Positions 41,962 to 51,005 of a stretch of DNA of 64,000 nt are shown piece after piece (the first letter of the stretch is position 1; every line of letters begins with the position of its first letter). The notes beneath the pieces were generated by a model. It was given only the letters and a program-made list of their open reading frames with translations, was not told the origin of the DNA and searched no databases. The DNA is from Martelella alba (lineage in GTDB: Bacteria > Pseudomonadota > Alphaproteobacteria > Rhizobiales > Rhizobiaceae). Position numbers and translations under genes: made by a program. The stretch lies in assembly GCF_006516955.1 (NCBI RefSeq), contig NZ_VHLG01000001.1:718084-782083 (forward strand), read 5' to 3'.

Positions 41962-44865
41962 ATGGCAGACAAAATGCTTATCGACGCCTCCCACGAAGAG
42001 GAGACGCGCGTCGTTGTTGTACGTGGAAATCGGATAGAGGAATTCGACTTCGAATCGCAGCACAAGAAACAGCTGCGCGGCAACATTTATCTGGCGAAGG
42101 TCACGCGGGTGGAACCCTCCCTGCAGGCCGCCTTTGTTGACTATGGCGGCAACCGCCATGGCTTCCTCGCCTTTTCTGAAATCCATCCGGATTATTACCA
42201 GATCCCGCTTGCCGACCGTCAGGCTCTGCTCGAGGATGACGAGGAGGATGACGACGATCAGGACAGCCAGCTGAGCGAACCGGCCGAGGCTGCAGAAAAG
42301 GTGGCCGAGGAAAAGGCCGCCAAGCCGAAGCCGCGCACCCGCCGCGGCCGTGGCAAATCAAAGACCACAGCCAAGACCGACGACGAAGCCGCCACACAAG
42401 AGGCACCGGCGGACAAGACCGAAGCCGAGACCGCCGAGGCCGCGACGGCTGAAAATGCAGAGATTGGCAACAGTGAAGACGGCAATGAAAACGGCCCGTC
42501 GCACATGGCAGCCGAGGTTGATGCCGACATCGTTTCCGAAGATGTTGATGACGACGAGGCTGATCAGGTCGAATCCGTCGGCGCGGAAGATGCGCAGGAG
42601 GAGTTGCCGGAACGCGCCAGCCGCAAGCCGCGCAAGCAGTATCGTATCCAGGAAGTCATCAAGCGCCGGCAGATTTTGCTGGTTCAGGTGGCCAAGGAAG
42701 AACGCGGCAACAAGGGCGCGGCACTGACCACCTATCTGTCGCTTGCCGGCCGCTACTCGGTGCTGATGCCGAACACTGCGCGCGGTGGCGGCATCTCGCG
42801 CAAGATCACCAATCCGGCAGACCGCAAGCGGCTGAAGGAAGTTGCAAAGAATCTCGAAGTGCCAAAGGGCATGGGCGTGATCCTGCGCACGGCCGGTGCC
42901 AACCGCACCAAGGCAGAGGTGAAGCGCGACTTTGAATATCTGATGCGCCTTTGGGAAAATGTCCGTTCCAAGACGCTGACATCAACGGCGCCCTGCCTTG
43001 TCTATGAGGAGGGCAGCCTGATCAAGCGCTCGATCCGTGACCTTTACAACAAGGATATCAACGAGATCATCGTTTCCGGCGAAGAAGGCTATCGTGAAGC
43101 CAAAGACTTCATGAAAATGCTGATGCCAAGCCATGCCAAGGTTGTTCAGCCCTATCGCGATATCCACCCGATCTATTCGCGCTCCGGTATTGAGGCGCAG
43201 CTCGACCGCATGCTGCAGCCGCAGGTGACGCTGAAATCCGGCGGCTATCTGATCATCAATCAGACGGAAGCACTGGTGGCGATTGACGTCAACTCCGGCC
43301 GTTCGACTCGCGAACACTCCATCGAAGACACCGCGCTGCAGACCAATCTGGAAGCGGCAGAAGAAGTCGCGCGCCAGCTGCGCCTGCGCGACCTTGCCGG
43401 TCTTGTCGTGATCGACTTCATCGACATGGAAGAAAAGCGCAACAACCGCGCCGTCGAAAAGCGCCTCAAGGATTGTTTGAAAAACGATCGCGCCCGAATC
43501 CAGGTCGGCCGGATCTCGCATTTCGGCCTTCTTGAAATGTCGCGCCAGCGTATCCGGGCCTCCGTGCTGGAATCGACCACCCAGGTCTGCGCCCATTGCG
43601 GCGGCACCGGTCACGTTCTGTCGCAGTCTTCCGTCGCGCTGCATGTTCTGCGCGGCATCGAGGAATATTTGCTCAAGAACACGACCCACGACATCACCGT
43701 CAAGACCACCCCGGATATCGCGCTTTATCTGCTGAACCAGAAGCGCAATTCCATTGTCGATTACGAGACCCGTTTCGGCCTGTCGATCAGCATTCAGGCC
43801 GAAGACGAGATCTCGGGACGCCACTTCGATATCGAGCGTGGCGAACCGGTTGAAAATCCGGTCAAGATCGAAGCCCTCTTCAACTTCGCTCCCGAGGAAG
43901 AAGAAGAAGAAGTCATCATCGAAGCCGATGTTGAGGAAGAAGAAGGCACGGCCGAAGCCGAGGCGCCGCGCGACGACGAGAGCCGCAGTTCCAAGCGTAA
44001 ACGCCGCCGGCGCCGTCGTGGCGGTCGTGGTGGCCAGAACAATAGCGACGAAGCAGAAGCAGCCAGCGACGCAGAGCAGCAAAGCGATGACGCCGCCGAG
44101 AAAGCCGATAGCGACACCGTTTCGGAAGAGACAGCCGCCGAGGCTGGCGACGACGCTGCGGCAGAAGATGCACCGAAGCGCAAGCGCCGGCGCGGCAAGC
44201 GTGGTGGACGTCGTAATCGCAGTGACGAGACGGCCGCCCAGCAGGACGGCGATACGGCAGAGGCTTCAGACACCGAAGACACCGAGGCTTCGGAAGCAGC
44301 AGATGCTGACGTCCCGGCAGAAGCAGCGGCCGAAGCTGAAGCAGGCGTTCCGGAAGAAAAAACCGAAACGGCCCAGGCTGAGACTGTTGAGCAACCGGCC
44401 GAATCCGAACCGCAGGCAGCAGCCGAAACGGTCGTCGAAGAGGCCGCACCGGCAGAGCAGCCAGCAGCGGAAACCGCTGTTGAAGAGACCGCACCGGCAA
44501 AGCCTGCACGCCGGCGCCGCGCCCCCAGGAAGAAAGCCGCCGAAGCCGAGGCAGCCCCGGTTGAAGACAGCAAGGTTGAAGCCCCGGCTGTAGACGTCAG
44601 CAAGGCCGAAGAGGTCGTCCCGACTGATGCTCCGGCTGATGCAAGCGAAGCCGTTGAAACGGTCACAGCCGATACATCGACTGAAGAACCCGCTGCTGAA
44701 GAACCGGCGGCCGAGGAAACCGTGGAGACAGCAGAGGCAGAGGCAGCGCCTGAACCTGCCCCCGCAGCCAGCAGCGAGCCGGTGGTCACCTCGAGCTTCA
44801 ACAGCGATGACGAGGAAACCAAGAAGCCGAAGCGCGGCTGGTGGCAGCGCCGCGGTTTCTTCTGA
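41962..44865 (+). CDS. rne: Ribonuclease E
   Basis: Main mRNA-decay and rRNA-processing endonuclease, 967 aa. The S1 domain is split by an acidic Glu/Asp/Ala-rich insertion at about residues 92-214. The catalytic core includes LVVIDFIDMEEKRNN and VAIDVNSGRSTREH. The zinc-link cysteines are in CAHCGGTGHV. The C-terminal 300 residues are disordered, Ala/Glu/Pro-rich, with two arginine-rich RNA-binding patches. The protein ends in KPKRGWWQRRGFF; in Caulobacter a GWW end peptide binds PNPase. A scaffold for a degradosome is likely. Confidence 0.97.
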   Translation: MADKMLIDASHEEETRVVVVRGNRIEEFDFESQHKKQLRGNIYLAKVTRVEPSLQAAFVDYGGNRHGFLAFSEIHPDYYQIPLADRQALLEDDEEDDDDQDSQLSEPAEAAEKVAEEKAAKPKPRTRRGRGKSKTTAKTDDEAATQEAPADKTEAETAEAATAENAEIGNSEDGNENGPSHMAAEVDADIVSEDVDDDEADQVESVGAEDAQEELPERASRKPRKQYRIQEVIKRRQILLVQVAKEERGNKGAALTTYLSLAGRYSVLMPNTARGGGISRKITNPADRKRLKEVAKNLEVPKGMGVILRTAGANRTKAEVKRDFEYLMRLWENVRSKTLTSTAPCLVYEEGSLIKRSIRDLYNKDINEIIVSGEEGYREAKDFMKMLMPSHAKVVQPYRDIHPIYSRSGIEAQLDRMLQPQVTLKSGGYLIINQTEALVAIDVNSGRSTREHSIEDTALQTNLEAAEEVARQLRLRDLAGLVVIDFIDMEEKRNNRAVEKRLKDCLKNDRARIQVGRISHFGLLEMSRQRIRASVLESTTQVCAHCGGTGHVLSQSSVALHVLRGIEEYLLKNTTHDITVKTTPDIALYLLNQKRNSIVDYETRFGLSISIQAEDEISGRHFDIERGEPVENPVKIEALFNFAPEEEEEEVIIEADVEEEEGTAEAEAPRDDESRSSKRKRRRRRRGGRGGQNNSDEAEAASDAEQQSDDAAEKADSDTVSEETAAEAGDDAAAEDAPKRKRRRGKRGGRRNRSDETAAQQDGDTAEASDTEDTEASEAADADVPAEAAAEAEAGVPEEKTETAQAETVEQPAESEPQAAAETVVEEAAPAEQPAAETAVEETAPAKPARRRRAPRKKAAEAEAAPVEDSKVEAPAVDVSKAEEVVPTDAPADASEAVETVTADTSTEEPAAEEPAAEETVETAEAEAAPEPAPAASSEPVVTSSFNSDDEETKKPKRGWWQRRGFF

Positions 44866-44892
44866 GACCGGATCAATCGGTGAAATTGAAAG

Positions 44893-44922
44893 CGCCGGCC
44901 CCGAAAGGGCCGGCGTTAGCTT
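44893..44922 (+). terminator. Terminator after rne
   Basis: A 9-bp stem CGCCGGCCC with GGGCCGGCG and loop CGAAA, followed by TTAGCTTTT. It starts 27 nt past the rne stop. Confidence 0.75.
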
Positions 44923-44948
44923 TTGGCGAACCGTGCCCCCTTCTCTGA

Positions 44949-45066
44949 CGTCATGCCTGTGCTTGGTTCACTCGCGTCCAGCCAACGCCCGTCTGCGCGG
45001 CAAAAGAGCCACTCCATTCAAAACCCTATGAATCTGGATCCCCTTGAAGCAAGCGCCGGGATGACG
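44949..45066 (-). repeat. Mosaic palindromic repeat, copy 1 (degenerate)
   Basis: 118-bp element bounded by CGTCAT (44949-44954) and ATGACG (45061-45066). Inner marks are GTCCAG at 44976 and CTGGAT at 45034. Its core, beginning CCAACGCCCGTCTGCGCGGC, matches the reverse complement of the core of copy 2 (58111-58225). The two copies are thus in opposite orientation. The hairpin arms are imperfect, suggesting an older copy. Confidence 0.7.
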
Positions 45067-45176
45067 GCGGCGGGATGGTTATCTCCCCCCGAACGAGCAA
45101 TCTGAATGGCTTCGTCAGCAGCCTGACGCCGGGGCCTAACGGACTGTCGTCTTTATAGCCATATCCTATCGAGCGA

Positions 45177-45716
45177 TTATGGCCGCCTGCGTTCCATGAT
45201 CAGGGTGGGTTGGCCGCGATATTCCCCCATGGCCATTTCTTGGTATCCGTTTTTTTCGGCAACCCGGATTGATGCGGCATGCTGCGGATCGAAGATACAC
45301 ACCGTGCGATCTGCCTCAAGATACTGATCCCCCCAGGCAATTGCGGCCGCCACGGCTTCGCTGGCAAGGCCGCGCCCGTGGGCCGCGGGAACCAGTGTCC
45401 AGCCGATCTCCGGCCAGGCATCGATCGACGGCGTGATCTCGCGCCTGTTTGCGGCAAAGCCGATACCGCCGATGAAGGCCCCGCTATCGCGGTCCTCCAC
45501 CGCCCAGTAACCGAAACCAAGGGCATGCCAGTGCCCGATATGACGCAGCAGCCGCTCCCAGCTCTGCGAACGCGGCTGTGGCGTGCCCGAAATGTAACGA
45601 ACCACCACCGGATCCGCCCACATGGCCGCAAAATCCTCGAAATCATCCAGTCTGAAACCACGCATGCGGATGCGCGCGGTCAGGAGTTGCGGAACATCAT
45701 GATTGTCACCTGACAT
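45177..45716 (-). CDS. GNAT acetyltransferase, RimJ/RimL-like
   Basis: 179-aa N-acetyltransferase. It shows the layout of the RimJ/RimL group: LLTARIRMRGFRLDDFEDFAAMW at the start, GYWAVEDRDSGAFIGGIGF in the core, and GRGLASEAVAAAIAW as the acetyl-CoA loop. Start placed at 45716 (MSGDNHDVPQ), not the further upstream frame opening at 45830. Ends convergently with the rne side. Substrate unknown. Confidence 0.85.
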   Translation of the reverse strand: MSGDNHDVPQLLTARIRMRGFRLDDFEDFAAMWADPVVVRYISGTPQPRSQSWERLLRHIGHWHALGFGYWAVEDRDSGAFIGGIGFAANRREITPSIDAWPEIGWTLVPAAHGRGLASEAVAAAIAWGDQYLEADRTVCIFDPQHAASIRVAEKNGYQEMAMGEYRGQPTLIMERRRP

Positions 45717-45726
45717 ATTCCCAACC

Positions 45727-46893
45727 TCAAACTTTAAGCCAGTTGCCAAGCCGCCCGACGGCCTCGACAATCTCGTCATAGGTACCGGCGTAAGACAGCC
45801 GCAGAAAGCGCGCGCCCTCCTCCGGGTCAAAATCCGCGCCCGGCGTCACCGCCACATCGGCCCCGGCGAGGATCTGCCGGGCAAGCGCCATGCTGTCATT
45901 GGAATAGCGGCTGCAATCGACATAGGCGTAGAAGGCGCCATCCATGGGCGAGACAACAGGCAGGCCGATATCAGGCAGGGCCTTCAGCAGGAAATCACGG
46001 TTTGCGCGGTAGCGGTCCCGGTAGACATCGAGCTGCGCACGCGCGCCGAGTGCGGCCTCGGCGGCGACCTGCGATAATTCGGGTGCTGAAATATAAAGGC
46101 TCTGGGCAATCTGCTCGATTGGCCGCACCATCATCTCCGGCAGCACCATCCAGCCAACGCGCCAGCCGGTCATGCAATAATATTTGGAGAAGGAATTGAT
46201 GATCACCGCATTGTCGGTAACCGAAAGCGCCGAGGTTTCCTCACCGGAAAAAACCAGGCCGTGATAGATCTCATCAGAGATGAAGGCGGCATTGCGGGCG
46301 TCGCACCAGTCGGCGATCGCCTTTAGTGCCGCCCGGCCGGTGACTGTTCCCGTGGGATTTGCGGGGCTGGCCAGAAGGACGCCGCGAATGGTGACCCCAT
46401 GGGCGCGTTCGGCCGCTTCCAGCCCTTCTGGGCTGAGGGTAAAGCCGCTTGCCGCATCAGCCGCCACTTCTACCGGGATGAGGTTCAGCGCTTTGAGGAT
46501 ATTGCGATATGCGGGATAGCCGGGCTTTGCGATGGCAACGGCATCCCCCGGATCAAAGAGCGCGAGGAAAGCGAGATTGAAGCCCGCCGAAGACCCCGTC
46601 GTCACCGCAATGCGGGCAGGGTCAACAGAAACACCAATCCGGCTTTGATAATCCGCCGCAATGGCGCTTTTCAGCGACGCCAGCCCGAAGGCGTCGGTAT
46701 AGCCGACATGGCCATGGGCAAGGGCTTCACGGGCAGCCTCAAGGGCTGCATCGGGCGCGGGAAAGGAAGGCTGGCCTACGGCAAGCGAGATGACAGGGCG
46801 CCCCGCCGCCTTCAGACGATTGGCCTCCGCCAGCACATCCATGGCATGAAAGGGTTCGACTTCGCTGCGGTGTGAGGGGGAGATCATCGGCAT
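45727..46893 (-). CDS. PLP-dependent class I/II aminotransferase
   Basis: 388-aa aminotransferase of the aspartate/tyrosine fold I group. The PLP lysine is in INSFSKYYCMTGWRVGW, the cofactor-binding aspartate region is AFISDEIYHGL, and the substrate carboxylate arginine is near RFLRLSYAG. Cytoplasmic. Substrate cannot be inferred; many relatives act on aspartate or aromatic amino acids. It lies 10 nt upstream of the GNAT gene on the same strand, so the two likely form one unit. Confidence 0.9.
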   Translation of the reverse strand: MPMISPSHRSEVEPFHAMDVLAEANRLKAAGRPVISLAVGQPSFPAPDAALEAAREALAHGHVGYTDAFGLASLKSAIAADYQSRIGVSVDPARIAVTTGSSAGFNLAFLALFDPGDAVAIAKPGYPAYRNILKALNLIPVEVAADAASGFTLSPEGLEAAERAHGVTIRGVLLASPANPTGTVTGRAALKAIADWCDARNAAFISDEIYHGLVFSGEETSALSVTDNAVIINSFSKYYCMTGWRVGWMVLPEMMVRPIEQIAQSLYISAPELSQVAAEAALGARAQLDVYRDRYRANRDFLLKALPDIGLPVVSPMDGAFYAYVDCSRYSNDSMALARQILAGADVAVTPGADFDPEEGARFLRLSYAGTYDEIVEAVGRLGNWLKV

Positions 46894-47103
46894 GTCCTTG
46901 CGGGATTTCTAGCTTATATGCCTTCGATGAACCATCACGGCTTCAATCTCAACCACCGAAAAGCATTCTTCGCCCTGTAATCATGTTGCAAAGCGAAGTT
47001 TATAGGACATAGCTATGGACATCGCCGCCGTTTTTGCACAATTCAAATCTAGGCAAAGGGCGCGCCCGCATGGCTTGCCGCCGCGCGAAACCAAGGGGAC
47101 AAC

Positions 47104-47916
47104 ATGGCTTCCAAGGGACTGACACTTGCAATCGCTGCGGTTTTCGCAACCGCCATCGCATCAGCTGCGGCAACCACCGCAGCAATCTATCATTTTACAC
47201 CGCCGGTCCAGGCCGTCGCGGCCGAGACACCGGCAGACACCGGTCAGGACGATTTCGGTCAGCGCGTCCATGACTATCTCGTCGCCAATCCGGAAGTGAT
47301 GCTTGAGGTTCAGACTGCGCTTCAGCAAAAGCAGATGGCCGAGGAACAGGCCGCCGCCAAGGCAGCACTGGTTGCCAACAAGGACAAACTGCTGGAGCCG
47401 GATCACGATGCCGTCTTCGGCAACAAGGACGGCGCCATCAATGTCATTGAGTTCTTTGACTATAATTGCGGCTACTGCCGTCGCGCCGTGCCGGATATGG
47501 ACGGCATCATCGCCAAGAATGACGATGTTCGTTTTGTGCTGAAGGAAATTCCGGTTCTGGGCCCCGATTCAGAGGCGGCACAGAAGATATCCTATGCGAT
47601 GCTGCGCGTTGCGCCCGAAAAATACAGCGATTTCCATCATGCATTGATGGAATCAGGTACCAAGGCCAATGAGGAAACTGCAATCGCGGTTGCCGGTTCG
47701 CTTGGCGTCGACGAAGCGACGATCCGTCAGGCGATGAAGGATTACCCGGCCAAGGACGCACTTGATCCGCATTTTGCGCTCGCCCGCGCCATTGGCGTCA
47801 CCGGAACACCGGCCTATATCATCGGCGACACGCTGATCCAGGGAGCCGTTGGCGCAGACACGCTGCAAAAGGCGATCGACAATGTCCGCAGCTGCGGCGA
47901 TGCCAACTGCTCGTAA
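47104..47916 (+). CDS. Periplasmic DsbA-family thiol oxidoreductase
   Basis: 270-aa protein with a signal-like membrane segment (TLAIAAVFATAIASAAATTAA). Next is a coiled, Ala/Gln-rich segment and a DsbA/ScsC-type thioredoxin domain. The active site is CGYC in FFDYNCGYCRRAVPDM, and the cis-Pro loop is GVTGTPAYIIG. CGYC points to oxidase or isomerase activity in the periplasm. It stands alone, divergent from the aminotransferase gene. Confidence 0.92.
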   Translation: MASKGLTLAIAAVFATAIASAAATTAAIYHFTPPVQAVAAETPADTGQDDFGQRVHDYLVANPEVMLEVQTALQQKQMAEEQAAAKAALVANKDKLLEPDHDAVFGNKDGAINVIEFFDYNCGYCRRAVPDMDGIIAKNDDVRFVLKEIPVLGPDSEAAQKISYAMLRVAPEKYSDFHHALMESGTKANEETAIAVAGSLGVDEATIRQAMKDYPAKDALDPHFALARAIGVTGTPAYIIGDTLIQGAVGADTLQKAIDNVRSCGDANCS

Positions 47917-47996
47917 GCATGGCCTGGTTGAGGCTCTTTTTCAAGAAAGCCGCCTTAACCAAGCTGTTTTATGGCTTTTCTGGGGGCTTTTCCTCT

Positions 47997-48012
47997 TAGA
48001 CGTGAACGTCTA
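47997..48012. promoter_or_regulatory. 16-bp perfect palindrome upstream of aroQ
   Basis: TAGACGT-GA-ACGTCTA lies 29 nt before the aroQ start, and TATAGG abuts it. It may be an operator or part of a promoter. No regulator is assigned. Confidence 0.35.
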
Positions 48013-48040
48013 TAGGTGAAGCAAAAATCGGAATTGACGT

Positions 48041-48478
48041 ATGACACGCAAGATTTACGTATTGAACGGCCCGAACCTCAACCTGCTGGGTCAGCGCGAG
48101 CCGGGCATCTACGGTGCTTTGACACTGGCCGATGTTGAGGCTGCCTGCCACAAGGAAGGCGACGCGCTCGGCTTTGAGATCGACTTCCGTCAATCCAATC
48201 ACGAGGGTGTTCTCGTCGACTGGATCCACGAAGCCCATTCCAATGCCGCTGGCGTTGCCTTTAATCCGGGCGCCTATGGCCACACATCAATCGCGCTGCA
48301 TGACGCCATCAAGGCGGTCGCGGTCCCTGTTGTTGAACTGCATATCTCCAATATTCACGCCCGTGAGGCCTTCCGGCACAAGAGCATGATCTCGCCGGCG
48401 GCGAAGGGCATGATCTGCGGCTTCGGCCAGGACAGCTACCTTCTGGCACTGCGTGCGCTCAAGACACTCACGGAATAA
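48041..48478 (+). CDS. aroQ: Type II 3-dehydroquinate dehydratase
   Basis: Shikimate-pathway enzyme converting 3-dehydroquinate to 3-dehydroshikimate, 145 aa, dodecameric in the family. Motifs: [17 protein letters not shown] with the catalytic tyrosine, [16 protein letters not shown], and [17 protein letters not shown] with the catalytic histidine. It precedes accB by 23 nt; this pairing is common in Alphaproteobacteria. Confidence 0.97.
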   Translation: MTRKIYVLNGPNLNLLGQREPGIYGALTLADVEAACHKEGDALGFEIDFRQSNHEGVLVDWIHEAHSNAAGVAFNPGAYGHTSIALHDAIKAVAVPVVELHISNIHAREAFRHKSMISPAAKGMICGFGQDSYLLALRALKTLTE

Positions 48479-48501
48479 AAAGAACCAAGGAAAGACACCC
48501 C

Positions 48502-48975
48502 ATGGCTGATGAAAAGAAGGCAATCGACGCGACGCTCGTTCGCGAACTGGCAGTGATTCTGAAAGACACTGACCTGACCGAGATCGAGGTTGAGCAGGAC
48601 GGTCTGCGCATTCGCGTCGGTCGCGATATCGTCGTCCAGCAGGCCCCGCAGCAATTCGCCTATGCGGCGCCGCAGGCAGCGCCTGCTGCAGCTCCCGCTC
48701 CGGTCGCAGCCGCAGAACCTGCCAAGGCCGCGCCGAAGAATGAGAACGCGCTGAAGGCCCCGATGGTCGGCACCATCTATCTGGCACCGGCTCCGGGCGC
48801 ACGCCCCTTCATTGAAGTTGGTGCCAATGTCAAGGAAGGTCAGACGCTTCTCATCATCGAAGCCATGAAAACCATGAACCAGATCCCGGCGCCGAAAAGC
48901 GGCAAGATCGTCGAGATCCTGGTCGAAGATGCCCAGCCCGTCGAATATGGCGAGCCGCTGGTCGTTATCGAATAA
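48502..48975 (+). CDS. accB: Acetyl-CoA carboxylase biotin carboxyl carrier protein AccB
   Basis: 157-aa biotin carrier of the fatty-acid-committing enzyme. The N-terminal part and a flexible Ala/Pro linker (about residues 50-80) precede the biotinyl domain. The biotin lysine is in EAMKTMNQI, where Thr replaces the usual Leu or Met after Lys. The lysine and its hairpin are intact. Co-transcribed with aroQ and accC (15 nt gap). Confidence 0.96.
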   Translation: MADEKKAIDATLVRELAVILKDTDLTEIEVEQDGLRIRVGRDIVVQQAPQQFAYAAPQAAPAAAPAPVAAAEPAKAAPKNENALKAPMVGTIYLAPAPGARPFIEVGANVKEGQTLLIIEAMKTMNQIPAPKSGKIVEILVEDAQPVEYGEPLVVIE

Positions 48976-48990
48976 CGGGCGGCTGATCAC

Positions 48991-50337
48991 ATGTTCAACA
49001 AAATCCTCATCGCCAACCGTGGCGAAATCGCACTGCGCGTGCAGCGGGCCTGCAAGGAGCTCGGCATCGCCACCGTCGCGGTCCACTCCACGGCCGACGC
49101 GGATGCCATGCATGTTCGCCTGGCCGACGAGAGCGTTTGCATCGGCCCGCCCTCTTCGCGTGAAAGCTATCTCAATATCCACCAGATCGTCGCGGCCTGT
49201 GAAATCACCGGCGCCGATGCGGTGCATCCGGGCTATGGCTTCCTGTCGGAAAACGCCAAATTCGCCGAAATTCTCGAGGCCCATGGCATCACCTTCATCG
49301 GCCCGACGTCGGAACATATCCGCCTGATGGGTGACAAGATCACCGCCAAGGCAACGGCGGAAAGCCTCGGCATTCCGGTTGTTCCGGGTTCCGGCGGTTC
49401 AGTCGACACAGACGAGGACGCGATCCGCGTTGCAGCCGAAATCGGCTATCCGGTGCTGATCAAGGCAACGGCTGGCGGCGGCGGTCGCGGCATGAAGCTT
49501 GCCCGCACGGAAGACGATCTGCTTGAGGCCTATCGTACCGCACGCGGCGAAGCCGGTGCAGCCTTCGGCAATGACAGCGTCTATATGGAGAAATATCTCG
49601 ACACGCCGCGTCATATCGAAGTGCAGGTATTTGGCGATGGCGAGGGTGCCGCCGTGCATCTGGGCGAGCGCGACTGCTCGCTGCAGCGCCGTCACCAGAA
49701 GGTCTGGGAAGAGGCCAATTCGCCCGCGCTCAATGTCGAGCAACGGATGAAGATCGGTGAGATCTGCGCCGATGCCATGCGCAAGATGAAATATCGCGGC
49801 GCTGGCACGATCGAGTTTCTCTATGAAAAGGGCGAGTTCTATTTCATTGAAATGAACACCCGTCTGCAGGTAGAGCACCCGGTCACCGAAGCCATCACCG
49901 GTATTGACCTCGTGCACGAGCAGATCCGCGTTGCCGCAGGCAATGGCCTTTCGGTCACGCAAGACGAGATCAAGTTTTCCGGTCACGCGATCGAATGCCG
50001 CATCAATGCCGAGAACGCCCGCACCTTCCGTCCCTCACCGGGCACAATCACGCATTTCCACGCCCCGGGCGGGCTGGGTGTACGCATCGATTCGGGCGCC
50101 TATCAGGGCTACAAGATCCCGCCCTATTACGACAGCCTGATCGGCAAGCTGATCGTCTATGGCCGCACCCGCGTTGAATGCATGATGCGGCTGAAGCGCG
50201 CACTGGACGAATTCGTCGTTGACGGAATCGACACGACCCTGCCGCTGTTTCAGGATCTGATTGCCAACCAGGATATCGCCAATGGCGATTACGACATTCA
50301 CTGGCTGGAGCATTATCTCGAAGATAAAGCCGAGTAG
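48991..50337 (+). CDS. accC: Acetyl-CoA carboxylase biotin carboxylase AccC
   Basis: ATP-grasp subunit that carboxylates biotin on AccB, 448 aa. The glycine-rich loop is [41 protein letters not shown], seen from about residue 210, and [14 protein letters not shown] are conserved active-site motifs. It follows accB by 15 nt and ends 21 nt before aat. Confidence 0.98.
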   Translation: MFNKILIANRGEIALRVQRACKELGIATVAVHSTADADAMHVRLADESVCIGPPSSRESYLNIHQIVAACEITGADAVHPGYGFLSENAKFAEILEAHGITFIGPTSEHIRLMGDKITAKATAESLGIPVVPGSGGSVDTDEDAIRVAAEIGYPVLIKATAGGGGRGMKLARTEDDLLEAYRTARGEAGAAFGNDSVYMEKYLDTPRHIEVQVFGDGEGAAVHLGERDCSLQRRHQKVWEEANSPALNVEQRMKIGEICADAMRKMKYRGAGTIEFLYEKGEFYFIEMNTRLQVEHPVTEAITGIDLVHEQIRVAAGNGLSVTQDEIKFSGHAIECRINAENARTFRPSPGTITHFHAPGGLGVRIDSGAYQGYKIPPYYDSLIGKLIVYGRTRVECMMRLKRALDEFVVDGIDTTLPLFQDLIANQDIANGDYDIHWLEHYLEDKAE

Positions 50338-50358
50338 CAGAGGCGCGATACGACGGAC

Positions 50359-50973
50359 ATGGGAAAAAACGCAAAGGGCAGCGGCATCACGCCGGAACTG
50401 CTTCTGAATGCCTATAGCATAGGTCTTTTTCCCATGTCCGAATCGGCTGATGACCCGGAATTATTCTGGGTCGAACCCGACATTCGCGGCATTATTCCGC
50501 TGGATGGACTACATATCTCCCACAGCATGAAGAAGGCGATGCGCCGCCATCCCTTCGAAATCCGCTTCAATCATGATTTTGATTCGGTCATGCGCGCCTG
50601 CGCCGCACCGGCGCCAGACCGGCCGGAGACCTGGATCAACGCCGAAATCCTCTCGCTTTACAAGGGCCTGCACCAGATGGGCCACGCCCACAGTGTCGAA
50701 GCCTATGAGGATGGCGTTCTGGTGGGCGGGCTCTACGGCGTTTCGCTTCGATGCGCCTTTTTCGGCGAGAGCATGTTCTCCCGCCGGCCCAATGCCTCGA
50801 AAATCTGCCTCGTCCACCTGGTTGAACGCCTGCGTGAAAATGGCTTCATGCTGCTCGACACGCAGTTCACCACCGAGCATCTGAAATCCATGGGCGCGAT
50901 CGATATTCCCAAAGACGAATATATGACCATGCTCAACGCGGCTCTGGTCTGGCCGGACAAGCCATTTCCGTGA
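50359..50973 (+). CDS. aat: Leucyl/phenylalanyl-tRNA--protein transferase
   Basis: Adds Leu or Phe to proteins with basic N-termini, marking them for ClpAPS degradation. The 204-aa sequence has [22 protein letters not shown], the conserved [41 protein letters not shown] and [15 protein letters not shown]. It ends the aroQ-accB-accC-aat unit. Confidence 0.96.
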   Translation: MGKNAKGSGITPELLLNAYSIGLFPMSESADDPELFWVEPDIRGIIPLDGLHISHSMKKAMRRHPFEIRFNHDFDSVMRACAAPAPDRPETWINAEILSLYKGLHQMGHAHSVEAYEDGVLVGGLYGVSLRCAFFGESMFSRRPNASKICLVHLVERLRENGFMLLDTQFTTEHLKSMGAIDIPKDEYMTMLNAALVWPDKPFP

Positions 50974-50979
50974 TTGTCC

Positions 50980-50997
50980 GGGCGGCCGCTGCCGCCC
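50980..50997. other. Hairpin between convergent genes aat and pectinesterase
   Basis: A 7-bp GC stem GGGCGGC with GCCGCCC around CGCT, just after the aat stop. There is no U-tract on either strand, so intrinsic termination is uncertain. Confidence 0.35.
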
Positions 50998-51005
50998 GTC
51001 ACGCC

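Larger units (their letters stand above)
44866..45176. other. Intergenic region after rne
   Basis: 311 nt with the rne terminator and a mosaic palindromic repeat (44949-45066); no gene. The flanking genes converge. Confidence 0.7.

Noticed and set aside
41756..42037. 93-codon ORF overlapping the rne start
   Set aside because: Arg/Pro-rich shadow translation overlapping RNase E in another frame.
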